From Ktedonobacterales bacterium (lineage in GTDB: Bacteria > Chloroflexota > Ktedonobacteria > Ktedonobacterales > JADMIN01): a stretch of DNA of 12,728 bases. The DNA lies in assembly GCA_025935235.1 (NCBI GenBank), contig JAICVT010000089.1, forward strand, positions 1 to 12,728, read 5' to 3'. This document shows positions 6,050 through 12,728 of this stretch, piece by piece; position 1 is the stretch's first letter; every line of letters begins with the position of its first letter. Below the pieces are notes generated by a model. It was not told where the DNA came from, ran no database searches, and saw only the letters and a program-made list of their open reading frames with translations. Position numbers and translations under genes: made by a program.

Positions 6050-7369
6050 ATGAGCGCTCCCGCGATCTTCGTCAGCCACAGCCACAAAGACGATGCGTAT
6101 TGCCAAGCCTTCGTCGCCGCGCTGCGCGCCGCCGGGCTGGATGTCTGGTACGACGAGCACAACGCCACCGCTGGCCATCTGCGCGAACTGATCGAGCGCG
6201 AGCTGCGTCTGCGCCCGATCTTCGTCGTCGTGCTGACCCCCGCCGCGCTGGCCTCCGAGTGGGTGACGGACGAGTGCGACTGGGCGTACAACCTCTATCG
6301 CCGCGACCGCGCCAATCGCGTCATCCTGCCGGTGCTGGCGGAGACAGTGAACGAGGACGACATCTGGCTCTATATGCAGCAGTTCAAGCGCATCGAGCAG
6401 GCCGGATTGCAGCCCTGGCCCGCCGCCGAGGCCGCCCGCCGCGTGGCGCTGGCGCTCGACCCCAACGCGCAGATCGCTACGACCGCGACAACACCGCCCG
6501 TAGCTACGCCGCCGCCCACATCGCTGCCCGACCGCGCGGATGAACTTGATGCGCTGATGGCCCGCGCCAACGCGCTCGTCAGCCAGGGCAAGCGGCGCGA
6601 CGCCATCGCCGTGCTGCGCCAGGCGACCACGCTGGCCCCGCACTCCGTCGCCGCCTGGAACACGCTGGGCTATCAACTGGACTATATGGCGGTGTCTCAA
6701 CAAGAGGCCTCTGAGGCGCTCGAAGCCTTTGAGCGAGCGCTGTTGCTGGAGCCGAACGATGCGTTTGCATGGGCTGGTCGAGCCAATGCGCTTGCACTGC
6801 ATCATCCAGAGCAAGCGCTAGCCGCCGCAGAGCAAGCCCTGAAGCTTGACCCAGGCAGCGCTTTTGGACTCAATGGCAAAGGCGCAGCACTGAATATCCT
6901 GGGCCGCCATCAGGAAGCGCTCGACGCCTGCGAGCGTGCTCTCTCACTGGATCCGACCCATGCTCCTGCATGGAACAACAAGAGTACTGCGCTCAATCTT
7001 TTGGGCCGCCATCAGGAAGCGCTCGACGCCAGCGAGCGTGCTCTCTCACTGGATCCGACCCATGCGGCAGCAAGGGTTAACAAGGGTTATGCGCTAAACG
7101 CTTGGGGTCGCTTCCGGGAGGCGCTTGACGCCTACGACCGTGCCCTGGCGCTCGACCCAGATGACGATGTTGCCTGGAGTAACAAGGGTAACGCCCTCCT
7201 CAACCTTGGCCGCTCCCAGGAGGCGCTCAATGCCTATGATCGGGCGCTGTCGCTTGGTCAAAATGCTATCAGGTGGGAGGGGAGGGCCTCTGCCCTGCGG
7301 AAACTGGGACGAGAGAAGGAGGCGGAGGAGGCGGAGCGCAAGGCCCAGCGGCTGAAAGGCAAGCAGTAG
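6050..7369 (+). CDS. TIR domain-TPR repeat protein
   Basis: The 439-residue protein begins with a TIR domain (about 4-130): AIFVSHSHKDD (5-15), the GLDVWYD region (29-35), FVVVLTPAALAS (58-69) and EWVTDECDW (70-78). By analogy with SARM1 and bacterial TIR NADases, the catalytic glutamate would be E75. A proline- and threonine-rich linker (about 143-162) leads to about seven TPR units (about 165-435) of 34 residues, with repeated ALDAYDRAL-LDP motifs. Bacterial TIR domains often hydrolyse NAD or make cyclic ADP-ribose signals; TPRs bind proteins or sense. Defence or signalling is inference, since no effector partner is adjacent. Start: ATG 6050, GGAAGG 11 nt upstream. The frame is open back to 5810, but that part is antisense to the redoxin gene. 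Two TPR units are almost identical in DNA. Confidence 0.92.
   Translation: MSAPAIFVSHSHKDDAYCQAFVAALRAAGLDVWYDEHNATAGHLRELIERELRLRPIFVVVLTPAALASEWVTDECDWAYNLYRRDRANRVILPVLAETVNEDDIWLYMQQFKRIEQAGLQPWPAAEAARRVALALDPNAQIATTATTPPVATPPPTSLPDRADELDALMARANALVSQGKRRDAIAVLRQATTLAPHSVAAWNTLGYQLDYMAVSQQEASEALEAFERALLLEPNDAFAWAGRANALALHHPEQALAAAEQALKLDPGSAFGLNGKGAALNILGRHQEALDACERALSLDPTHAPAWNNKSTALNLLGRHQEALDASERALSLDPTHAAARVNKGYALNAWGRFREALDAYDRALALDPDDDVAWSNKGNALLNLGRSQEALNAYDRALSLGQNAIRWEGRASALRKLGREKEAEEAERKAQRLKGKQ
6900..7065 (+). repeat. 102-bp period tandem duplication within the TPR region
   Basis: The 64 bp at 6900-6963 recur at 7002-7065 with a single difference (TGC to AGC, Cys to Ser). The offset of 102 bp is exactly one 34-residue TPR unit. 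The other units in the array are far less alike in DNA, so this is a recent duplication or a gene-conversion event. Confidence 0.93.
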
Positions 7370-7384
7370 CGCAGCAAGCAGGCT

Positions 7385-7505
7385 CCCCCATCCCCAGCCC
7401 CTCCCCCGCTGCGGCGGGAGAGGGGAGCCGGAAGCCGCTTGCCCTGTGTGACTGGCTGGGCCTCTGGTTTCCCCTCCCTGAAGGGGAGAGGGTTAGGGGG
7501 AGAGG
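7385..7505. repeat. C/G-rich dispersed palindromic repeat, copy 2, between convergent genes
   Basis: It begins with a C-rich block followed by the core shared with 3559-3588 (CCCCTCCCCCGCTGCG then GGGAGAGGGGAGC). It ends with a G-rich block (CCCTCCCTGAAGGGGAGAGGG followed by TTAGGGGGAGAGG, 7482-7505). The flanking blocks are imperfect inverted repeats. It fills the whole gap between the TIR-TPR stop and the cbs stop and touches the latter. It may serve as a bidirectional transcription terminator, although no T-run follows. Confidence 0.75.
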
Positions 7506-8870
7506 TCACTCCTCGTTGTGCGCCCAGAACTCCATCAGGTCGCTCTTGGTGATAACGCCGCGCAGGCCATCGTCGCCGACGACGGCCACACCGGTCTGCC
7601 CGCCCGCGAAGAGCGTGTAGGCCTCGCGCACGGTCGCCGTCTCGCGCAGCGCGGGCAGCGGCGGACCCTGCCACTCGCGCACGCGCTGGTCGCCCAGCCG
7701 CTCGCCGCCCGCCAGCCGCTGCAAGAGCTGCGTCTCCGTCAGCGAGCCGATCACCGCGCCCTCCTCGATCACCGGCAGCTGCGAGATGCCGTACTCGTGG
7801 AAGCGCGCGATGGCCACCGTCACCGGATCATCCGGCGCCACACCGATCACAGGCGGCAGTTGCGGCTCCGAGGCGCGGCGGAAGCTCAGCACATCGGCCA
7901 GCGTCGGCTGCTGGGCTGGCTCGAAGAAGCCGTTCTCGCGCATCCACGTCTCGTTGTAGATCTTCGAGAGGTAGCCGCGCCCGGTATCAGGCAGCAGCGT
8001 CACGATCACGTCATCTGGCCCGCAGCGTTTGGCGTATTCCAGCGCCGCGCCCAGCGCCGTGCCGCAGCTCCCGCCACCCAGGATGCCCTCCTCGCGCGCC
8101 AGTCGCAGCGTCAGCGCGAACGACGTGCGGTCGTCAACGCGGATCACCTCATCCACCACCGACGGGTCCCAGTTGTCGGGATAGGTGTCCGTGCCGATGC
8201 CCTCCACCTTGTAGGGATGCGGCGTGTCGTGGGAGTAGATCGAGCCAGCCGGGTCGGCGCCGATAACCTTGAGGTTGGGGTTCTGCTCCTTGAGGTAGCG
8301 CGCCGTGCCGACGATCGTACCCGCCGTGCCGACGCCCGCCACGAAGGCTGTCACCTTGCCCTCAGTCGCCTCCCAGATCTCCGGCCCGGTGCCGCGATAG
8401 TGCGAGAGCGGGTTGGCGGGGTTGGCGTACTGGTTGGGGCTAGCCGCGCCGGGAATCTCGGTCGCCAGCCGCGCCGCTACCGTTTGATAGTGGTCGGGGT
8501 CGCCATGCACGGCGCTGCTGGGGCAGATCACCACCTCCGCGCCATAGGCGCGCAACAGGCTGCGCTTCTCCTCAGAGACCTTGTCCGACATCACGCAGAT
8601 CAGCCGATAGCCTTTGATGGCGGCGGCCTGCGCCAGACCCGTGCCGGTGTTGCCGCTGGTCGGCTCGACAATTGTTCCGCCGGGTTTGAGCTTGCCGCTG
8701 CGCTCCAGCGACTCGATCAGCCCCACGCCGATGCGGTCTTTGACGCTGCCGCCCGGATTGAACGACTCCACTTTGACCAGCATCAGCGGCTTGACGCCCT
8801 GCGCGAGCTTGTTCAGACGCACCAGCGGGGTGTTTCCTATCGTCTCCAGGATTGAGTTGTAGTACCGCAT
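7506..8870 (-). CDS. cbs: Cystathionine beta-synthase with C-terminal CBS-domain pair
   Basis: This PLP enzyme condenses L-serine and homocysteine to cystathionine (reverse transsulfuration). The 454-residue protein has the fold-type II core: ETIGNTPLVRL (9-19), the PLP lysine K44 in NPGGSVKDR, SGNTG (72-76), the phosphate-binding GVGTAGT (179-185) and GGGSCGTALGAA (265-276). O-acetylserine sulfhydrylases share the core. The two C-terminal CBS domains (about 340-390 and 400-452, ending GVITKSDLMEF) and the length favour cystathionine beta-synthase. The CBS pair may bind an adenosyl ligand. Start: ATG at 8868-8870, where family similarity begins (MRYYNSILETIGNTPL); GGGAG lies close upstream. 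Thirteen further codons are open upstream but do not look like protein. It is transcribed alone; no cystathionine gamma-lyase gene is in view. Confidence 0.94.
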   Translation of the reverse strand: MRYYNSILETIGNTPLVRLNKLAQGVKPLMLVKVESFNPGGSVKDRIGVGLIESLERSGKLKPGGTIVEPTSGNTGTGLAQAAAIKGYRLICVMSDKVSEEKRSLLRAYGAEVVICPSSAVHGDPDHYQTVAARLATEIPGAASPNQYANPANPLSHYRGTGPEIWEATEGKVTAFVAGVGTAGTIVGTARYLKEQNPNLKVIGADPAGSIYSHDTPHPYKVEGIGTDTYPDNWDPSVVDEVIRVDDRTSFALTLRLAREEGILGGGSCGTALGAALEYAKRCGPDDVIVTLLPDTGRGYLSKIYNETWMRENGFFEPAQQPTLADVLSFRRASEPQLPPVIGVAPDDPVTVAIARFHEYGISQLPVIEEGAVIGSLTETQLLQRLAGGERLGDQRVREWQGPPLPALRETATVREAYTLFAGGQTGVAVVGDDGLRGVITKSDLMEFWAHNEE

Positions 8871-9016
8871 ATGGCTCCCACAGCCCCGGCTGGGGCCGCA
8901 TCTCCTCACCCACTAGGCCGCGCGACCCGACGGCGCCCGCACGCGAGCGCAATGGATGCGGCGGCTGGACCACACTGTCACCAGCGAGGCGCGCCCCATC
9001 GCGACGCCTCGGCTCC

Positions 9017-9045
9017 ATCGTACACCGAAACGCCTGCGCGTGAAA
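9017..9045 (-). promoter_or_regulatory. Weak candidate promoter for cbs
   Basis: On the minus strand, TTTCAC (9040-9045) and TACGAT (9017-9022) are 17 bp apart, about 150 bp before the cbs ATG. Each box matches consensus at four of six positions at most. It is a guess from position and spacing. Confidence 0.25.
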
Positions 9046-9069
9046 GTGCGCCATCGCGCCGAATCCTCG

Positions 9070-9164
9070 CGCCTCGCCTCACGCCTCGCCTCACGCCTCG
9101 CCATGCGACTTGTCTCATGCCTCGGGTCATGCCTGCGCCTCATGCCTGCGCCTCATGCCTCGCT
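9070..9164. repeat. Tandem array of 12-13 bp units upstream of the membrane-protein gene
   Basis: CGCCTCGCCTCA occurs at 9070-9081 and 9082-9093, with a partial third copy to 9102. It is followed by a TCATGCCT-based series (starts at 9115, 9127, 9140 and 9153), of which the 13-bp copies at 9127-9139 and 9140-9152 are identical. All units share the theme TCAYGCCT. The array ends 14 bp before a TATAAT box. The whole stretch 8871-9307 holds no convincing gene. Confidence 0.85.
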
Positions 9165-9177
9165 TCGCGCGACACGG

Positions 9178-9183
9178 TATAAT
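9178..9183 (+). promoter_or_regulatory. Consensus -10 box for the membrane protein-esterase pair
   Basis: A perfect TATAAT lies about 125 bp upstream of the ATG at 9308. There is no TTGACA-like box 16-18 bp upstream, where the tandem array ends. If real, the promoter would depend on the -10 or on an activator binding near the array. Confidence 0.4.
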
Positions 9184-9307
9184 CTTCGGCGAGGGTCGTG
9201 CGCGGCCCAATCCACCCGCGATCATCTGAGATCATCCGAACATCATACCAGCGTCGCCGTCCGCGCTCATGCCGAGCGCACGCGCGACTGAGGAGTATCA
9301 TCGCGTC

Positions 9308-9796
9308 ATGCTCTCCGCCGCCAAATGGGGCGCGCTCGTCGGCGTCGCCATCTACCTCGTCTCGCAGGTCATCACCTTCGTTGATCAGGTCGCGCTCGGC
9401 GCTGGCCCCGCCGATCTGAATCATCCCGGCAAGATCACGCTGGGCTGTCTCGAATTGCTGCTGATCGCCTTCGCGTTCTCCGCCTCCGGCTTCTACACCG
9501 GACGCGAGACGCGCGTGGCAGGCTATGGCGCTATCGCCGGGATGGTGACGTTTGTTGTCTACGGCGCGCTGATCTCCATCTATTCGTTCGGCGGACGGAT
9601 ACACCTCGGCGCGGACGGCGCGACGCTGGGCGAGCAGATTGTCATCGAACTGATTGTGGTCATCCTGTACCTGATTATCTCGGCGCTGATTGGCTGGCTG
9701 GGCGGGCGACCCGGCGCCGCCCAGGGCCGCGCGCGCGCCAATCGCCTCGCCGCCGCACAAGCGCAGGCGCACGATCAGGAGCCGGCCAACAAATAA
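9308..9796 (+). CDS. Four-helix integral membrane protein, unknown function
   Basis: No family was recognised with confidence. The 162-residue product has four probable transmembrane helices (about 8-27, 43-63, 71-92 and 109-133) and a hydrophilic, alanine- and glutamine-rich C-terminal tail of about 28 residues. Glycine- and serine-containing helices 2 and 3 (FAFSASGFYTG, GAIAGMV) suggest tight packing, as in small DUF-type membrane proteins. Start: ATG at 9308 with GAGGAG at 9290-9295 (12-nt spacer). An ATG at 9269 in the same frame lacks a ribosome-binding site and adds 13 polar residues. The esterase gene follows after 49 bp on the same strand with the same type of ribosome-binding site, so both are probably co-transcribed. 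Confidence 0.75.
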   Translation: MLSAAKWGALVGVAIYLVSQVITFVDQVALGAGPADLNHPGKITLGCLELLLIAFAFSASGFYTGRETRVAGYGAIAGMVTFVVYGALISIYSFGGRIHLGADGATLGEQIVIELIVVILYLIISALIGWLGGRPGAAQGRARANRLAAAQAQAHDQEPANK

Positions 9797-9845
9797 GCGC
9801 ATGCGTCGGCGCGCTGTTGCTTTGAGTGAGGAGACGAACATCCGC

Positions 9846-10760
9846 ATGATCAGTCCGCAATCGCGCCTCACCATCTGGCTGATGCGCACGCTGGGCATGC
9901 GCTGGTGGCTGGGCAAGTCGTTTCGCCAGGGCCAGCGGACTGAACCACATGGTGGTGGCATCACCCAGCTTGCGCGCAGGCGGCGGCCCGGCGTGACGGT
10001 GACGCCGGTGATGGCGGGCGAAATTCCAGCAGGCTGGCTCGCGCCGGATGGCGACCTCTCCGGCGCGGTCATCTATTATTTGCACGGCGGCGGCTACGTC
10101 TTCGGCGCGATGACCACTTACCGCGATCTACTGACCCGCCTGACCCGCCTCACGCGCGCTCGCGCGCTCTGGCTCGACTACCGCCTCGCGCCGGAGTGTC
10201 CGTTCCCGGCGGCGGTGGATGACGCGCTGGCAGGCTATCGCTGGCTGCTGGAGCAGGGCGTGGCGCCTGAGCGCATCGTCATCGCGGGCGAGTCGGCGGG
10301 CGGTGGGCTGGCGCTGGCGACGATGCTGGCGGCGCGCGACGCGGGCCTGCCCCTGCCCGCTGGCGCCGCGCTGATGTCGCCGTGGACCGATCTGACGGGG
10401 CTGAGCGCCACCGCTATCACGCGCGCTGATGTTGACCCGATGCTGGTGGGCGCGCACATCGGAGAGGGCGGCAGACGCTATCTGCGTGACGCCGATCCGC
10501 GCCATCCGCTGGCCTCGCCGCTCTACGCCGATCTGCAAGGGCTGCCGCCACTGCTGATCCACGTCGGCGATTGCGAGGTGCTGCTGGACGACTCGCGCAA
10601 GCTGGCCGAGCGCGCGCGCCAGGCGGGGGTCGCAGTCACGCTGCGCGTGTGGGATGGCATGTTCCACGCCTTCCCGATCTTCGCCTTTCTGCCCGAAGCG
10701 CGCGAAGCGATCGAGGAGATGGCGGAATTCGTCACCGCGCGGGTTTTGGCTGGCGATTGA
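9846..10760 (+). CDS. Alpha/beta hydrolase, HSL (bacterial lipase/esterase) family
   Basis: This probable cytosolic carboxylesterase has 304 residues, normal for the hormone-sensitive-lipase family (alpha/beta-hydrolase fold 3). The oxyanion motif HGGG is at 80-83, DYRLAPECPFPAAVDD at 111-126, the nucleophile elbow GESAGGG at 148-154 with S150, and the catalytic histidine H274 in GMFHAF. The acid position, usually Asp in the family's DPL motif, appears as GDCEVLLDD (241-249), where E244 aligns with the usual Asp; D242 is an alternative. Substrate is unknown; short acyl esters are typical. Start: ATG 9846 with GAGGAG at 9828-9833. The ATG at 9801 lacks a site. The last codons and the TGA stop lie within the dispersed element that begins at 10748. 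Confidence 0.93.
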   Translation: MISPQSRLTIWLMRTLGMRWWLGKSFRQGQRTEPHGGGITQLARRRRPGVTVTPVMAGEIPAGWLAPDGDLSGAVIYYLHGGGYVFGAMTTYRDLLTRLTRLTRARALWLDYRLAPECPFPAAVDDALAGYRWLLEQGVAPERIVIAGESAGGGLALATMLAARDAGLPLPAGAALMSPWTDLTGLSATAITRADVDPMLVGAHIGEGGRRYLRDADPRHPLASPLYADLQGLPPLLIHVGDCEVLLDDSRKLAERARQAGVAVTLRVWDGMFHAFPIFAFLPEAREAIEEMAEFVTARVLAGD

Positions 10761-10886
10761 AATCGCGCCTGGGAGGCGGCGTGCGCGCCGCCGCGAAACC
10801 CGCCTGCGCGGGTTCGGAAGCGTCTCAGTCCGCGCAGGCGGACTACGCGGCCTGAAAGGCCCTCCAGGCGCGGTTTCAACCGCCAG
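10748..10886. repeat. Dispersed intergenic element, complete copy with nested hairpins
   Basis: The outer arms, 10750-10776 and 10861-10886, are inverted repeats with two mismatches and one single-base indel over 27 positions. Inside are three more hairpins: GGCGGCG/CGCCGCC (10775-10781 with 10786-10792), CGCCTGCGCGG/CCGCGCAGGCG (10801-10811 with 10830-10840) and GGCC/GGCC (10849-10852 with 10858-10861). This gives a cloverleaf-like fold. The left 30 bp are identical to 4373-4402. The element fills the gap between the convergent esterase and sensor-kinase genes and includes the esterase stop codon. Confidence 0.88.
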
Positions 10887-10891
10887 CGTCC

Positions 10892-12721
10892 TCAGCCGCG
10901 GTCGCCGCCGACGCGCTCTGATTCGGGCGCGCCCAGCCGCACGAGCGACGCCGGGAAGCGCAGCTCCACAACTGTCCAGCGGCGCGGCTCGCCGCCATCC
11001 AGCGCAACGCTCTCGGACACATCTCTGGTCGTGTCTTCGTCGCCGTGCGCGTCGGGCGAGCCTTCGGTGGTGGAGATGGTAGCCGAGCCGCGCAGATCGG
11101 AGCGCACCAGCCCGCGCACCAGTTGCAGGCCCAGCCCCTCCGCTGTGTCGAGCGAGAAGCCCTCTGACACGCCCGCGCCGTCGTCCGCGACATGCACAAT
11201 GATCCGGTCGCCATCGCGCGCGCCGCTGATGCGAATCTCGCCGCCAGAGCGCTGCTCGAAGCCATGCTCAATAGCGTTCGCGATCAGCTCATTCAGCACG
11301 ATCGCCAGTGTCGTCGCCTGCTCGCTCGGCAAGAGGTAGGGCGCCGGGCCAACATGGAAGCGCAGGCGCAGCTCGGGCGGCACGAAGTTGCCCTTGACCA
11401 CGCCGACGATCTTGCGCGCGATCTCATCCACCGGCGCCATGCCCACCTCACCGGTCGAGAGTAGATCGTGGGTGGCGGCGATGCCCTGGATGCGCCGCAC
11501 TGTCTCGGCCAGAATCTCGCTGGCCTCCTCGCTGCGCGAGCGGCGCTGCTGCATGTTCAGGATCGCCGCGACTTGCGCCAGATTGTTCTTGACGCGATGG
11601 TGCATCTCGCGCAGCAGCGTCTCGCGCTTGCGCAGGTCCTCGCGTGTCTGCTCGAAGAGGCGCGCGTTCTCCATCGCGATGGCAGCGACATTGGCGAAGG
11701 TCATCACCAACTGCAGTTGATGCTGGCTGAGCATGTGGCGCTGGTTGCTGTAGACACACAGCGCACCCAGCGGCCCATGCACGGTGATGAGTGGCACGCA
11801 GAGTACAGCGTGCTGGTCGCCTAGAACCTCCTCGCTCAGACCATGCAGGAAACAGCCGCTATCCGAGCGCATGCAGTCTATGCCGCTGCTCGGCTCGCCG
11901 GTCTCGATGACCTTGCCCGCGCAGCACTGGCCGACCAGGATGCTCGCGCGGGTGACGGCGCTCTGCTCGAAGCTATCCTCGAAGCCGTGCCAGGCCACCG
12001 CGCGCAGTCGCCGCTCGCCGGGCTGCAGTTCGAAGAGTACCGAGCGGTGCGCGCCGCTGAGCAGCACGGCCTTCTCCACGATCGTTCGCAGCACGGTGTC
12101 GAGTACCAGCGAGGAGGCCACCAGCGCGGAGACGTTGTGCAGCGTAGCCAGCTCGTTCACTTTGCGGCGCAACTCCTGATCGGTGGCCTCGTGCAGCCGC
12201 ATGTTCTCGATGCTCATGGCGAGCTGCCCGCCCATCACCTCCATGAAGGCCAGATCGTCATCGCTGAAGGCGCGCGGCGTGTTCATCTGCACGTTGATGA
12301 CGCCCTCCAGCCGCTCGACCATGAAGTAGATGATCGGCATGGAGATCAGGCCGCGCGGCGGCGACTCGTAGCGGTTGGCCTCGTCGGAGTACTTCTCCGG
12401 GCGCGCCGCCAGATCGGTCTCGCGCAGCGGACGCCCGCGCTCGGCGACGGAGCCAGTGAAGCCGCGCCCCAACGCGACGCGATAGTGTGGGGATGGGAAT
12501 GGCGAGGGATCGCTGGTGGCGCGCAGCTCCAGCTCCTGGGTGAACTCGTCGAAGAGGAAGATCGTGCAGAGGTCGGCGTCGAGCGCGGCAGCGACCGCCT
12601 GCGCTGTCACCTTGAGGGTCTGGTCGAGGTCCAGGGCAGAGTTGACGGCGGCGTTGATCTGCTGCAGGGCGAGCAGACGTTGTGAGGTTCCAGTGGTCTT
12701 GATCTCTTCTCGCTGCGCCAT
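10892..12721 (-). CDS. GAF-GAF sensor histidine kinase, HisKA_2 (PdtaS-type)
   Basis: The 609-residue soluble kinase has two GAF domains (about 30-175 and 205-352), a short coiled linker (about 355-370), a HisKA_2 dimerisation domain with EMHHRVKNNL (372-381) and a HATPase_c domain with NELIANAIEHGF (477-488), DDGAGV (513-518) and GLGLQLV (529-535). The phosphoacceptor is probably H375, the His of HRVKN. No transmembrane helix was seen, so it senses an internal signal. PdtaS and EutW kinases of this class usually signal to ANTAR response regulators that act on RNA; none is present here. GAF2 has a cysteine group (C266, C267, C283, C290). An acidic insert (about 555-580) precedes the last strand of the ATPase domain. 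ATG at 12719-12721 is assumed as the start; only 7 bp lie upstream and the frame stays open, so an earlier start is possible. Confidence 0.92.
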   Translation of the reverse strand: MAQREEIKTTGTSQRLLALQQINAAVNSALDLDQTLKVTAQAVAAALDADLCTIFLFDEFTQELELRATSDPSPFPSPHYRVALGRGFTGSVAERGRPLRETDLAARPEKYSDEANRYESPPRGLISMPIIYFMVERLEGVINVQMNTPRAFSDDDLAFMEVMGGQLAMSIENMRLHEATDQELRRKVNELATLHNVSALVASSLVLDTVLRTIVEKAVLLSGAHRSVLFELQPGERRLRAVAWHGFEDSFEQSAVTRASILVGQCCAGKVIETGEPSSGIDCMRSDSGCFLHGLSEEVLGDQHAVLCVPLITVHGPLGALCVYSNQRHMLSQHQLQLVMTFANVAAIAMENARLFEQTREDLRKRETLLREMHHRVKNNLAQVAAILNMQQRRSRSEEASEILAETVRRIQGIAATHDLLSTGEVGMAPVDEIARKIVGVVKGNFVPPELRLRFHVGPAPYLLPSEQATTLAIVLNELIANAIEHGFEQRSGGEIRISGARDGDRIIVHVADDGAGVSEGFSLDTAEGLGLQLVRGLVRSDLRGSATISTTEGSPDAHGDEDTTRDVSESVALDGGEPRRWTVVELRFPASLVRLGAPESERVGGDRG

Positions 12722-12728
12722 ATGCCAA

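Noticed and set aside
5906..6814. Minus-strand open frame of 302 codons opposite the TIR domain
   Set aside because: The TIR motifs are on the plus strand; the minus frame has no recognisable domain and covers the divergent promoter region.
1..7369. A defence island joining DUF262 and TIR-TPR
   Set aside because: The two genes are separated by 5.6 kb of housekeeping genes (RNase Y, apt and others) on mixed strands, so a shared system is not supported.
6050..7369. Horizontal acquisition of the TPR half, suggested by slightly less GC-rich codons
   Set aside because: A hand count of two 120-bp samples gave about 65% (TIR) and 61% (TPR) GC, a difference too small to mean transfer.
7518..8855. 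Plus-strand open frame of 445 codons opposite cbs
   Set aside because: Antisense shadow of cystathionine beta-synthase with low-complexity composition.
9070..9164. Possible CRISPR array
   Set aside because: Units are 12-13 bp and contiguous without unique spacers; no cas gene is present.
11843..12685. Plus-strand open frame of 280 codons opposite the sensor kinase
   Set aside because: Antisense of the GAF domains; no independent evidence of coding.

Overview
The window looks like chromosomal DNA of a high-GC bacterium, most likely a member of the Chloroflexota. This is inferred from gene content (RNase Y, a GAF-GAF HisKA_2 kinase, redoxin-like and DUF262 proteins) and from the C/G-rich dispersed palindromes between genes. 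No rRNA, tRNA, insertion sequence, phage gene or CRISPR array was seen.

Layout, left to right. (1) 1-441, minus: the N-terminal part of a DUF262 (GmrSD-like) protein running off the left edge. (2) 740-3282, minus: an RNA-turnover operon of rny (RNase Y) followed by a PHP-domain gene resembling RNase AM/YciV. The two overlap by ATGA. They are driven by a near-consensus sigma70 promoter at 3502-3531 whose -35 box lies in a palindrome, and rny most likely starts at a TTG codon. (3) 3748-4792, plus: apt (adenine salvage), then a small DUF4031 gene, separated by a truncated copy of a dispersed intergenic element. (4) 4828-5901, minus: a redoxin-fold protein without the peroxidatic cysteine, then a signal-anchored four-cysteine hypothetical protein. 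(5) 6050-7369, plus: a TIR-TPR protein divergent from the redoxin gene, with a recent internal TPR duplication. (6) 7506-8870, minus: cystathionine beta-synthase with a C-terminal CBS-domain pair. (7) 9308-10760, plus: a four-helix membrane protein and an HSL-family esterase, 49 bp apart. (8) 10892-12721, minus: a GAF-GAF-HisKA_2-HATPase sensor kinase of the PdtaS type.

Most genes are housekeeping or metabolic. The accessory flavour comes from DUF262 and TIR-TPR, but they lie 5.6 kb apart, so no coherent defence island can be claimed. The most interesting structure is non-coding. One element family (complete at 10748-10886, truncated at 4373-4455) sits right at or just behind stop codons and folds as nested hairpins. 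A second family of C/G-rich palindromes (3543-3652 and 7385-7505) lies between divergent and between convergent genes.

Several starts were moved from the longest possible reading frame to ATG or TTG codons preceded by a purine-rich ribosome-binding site.
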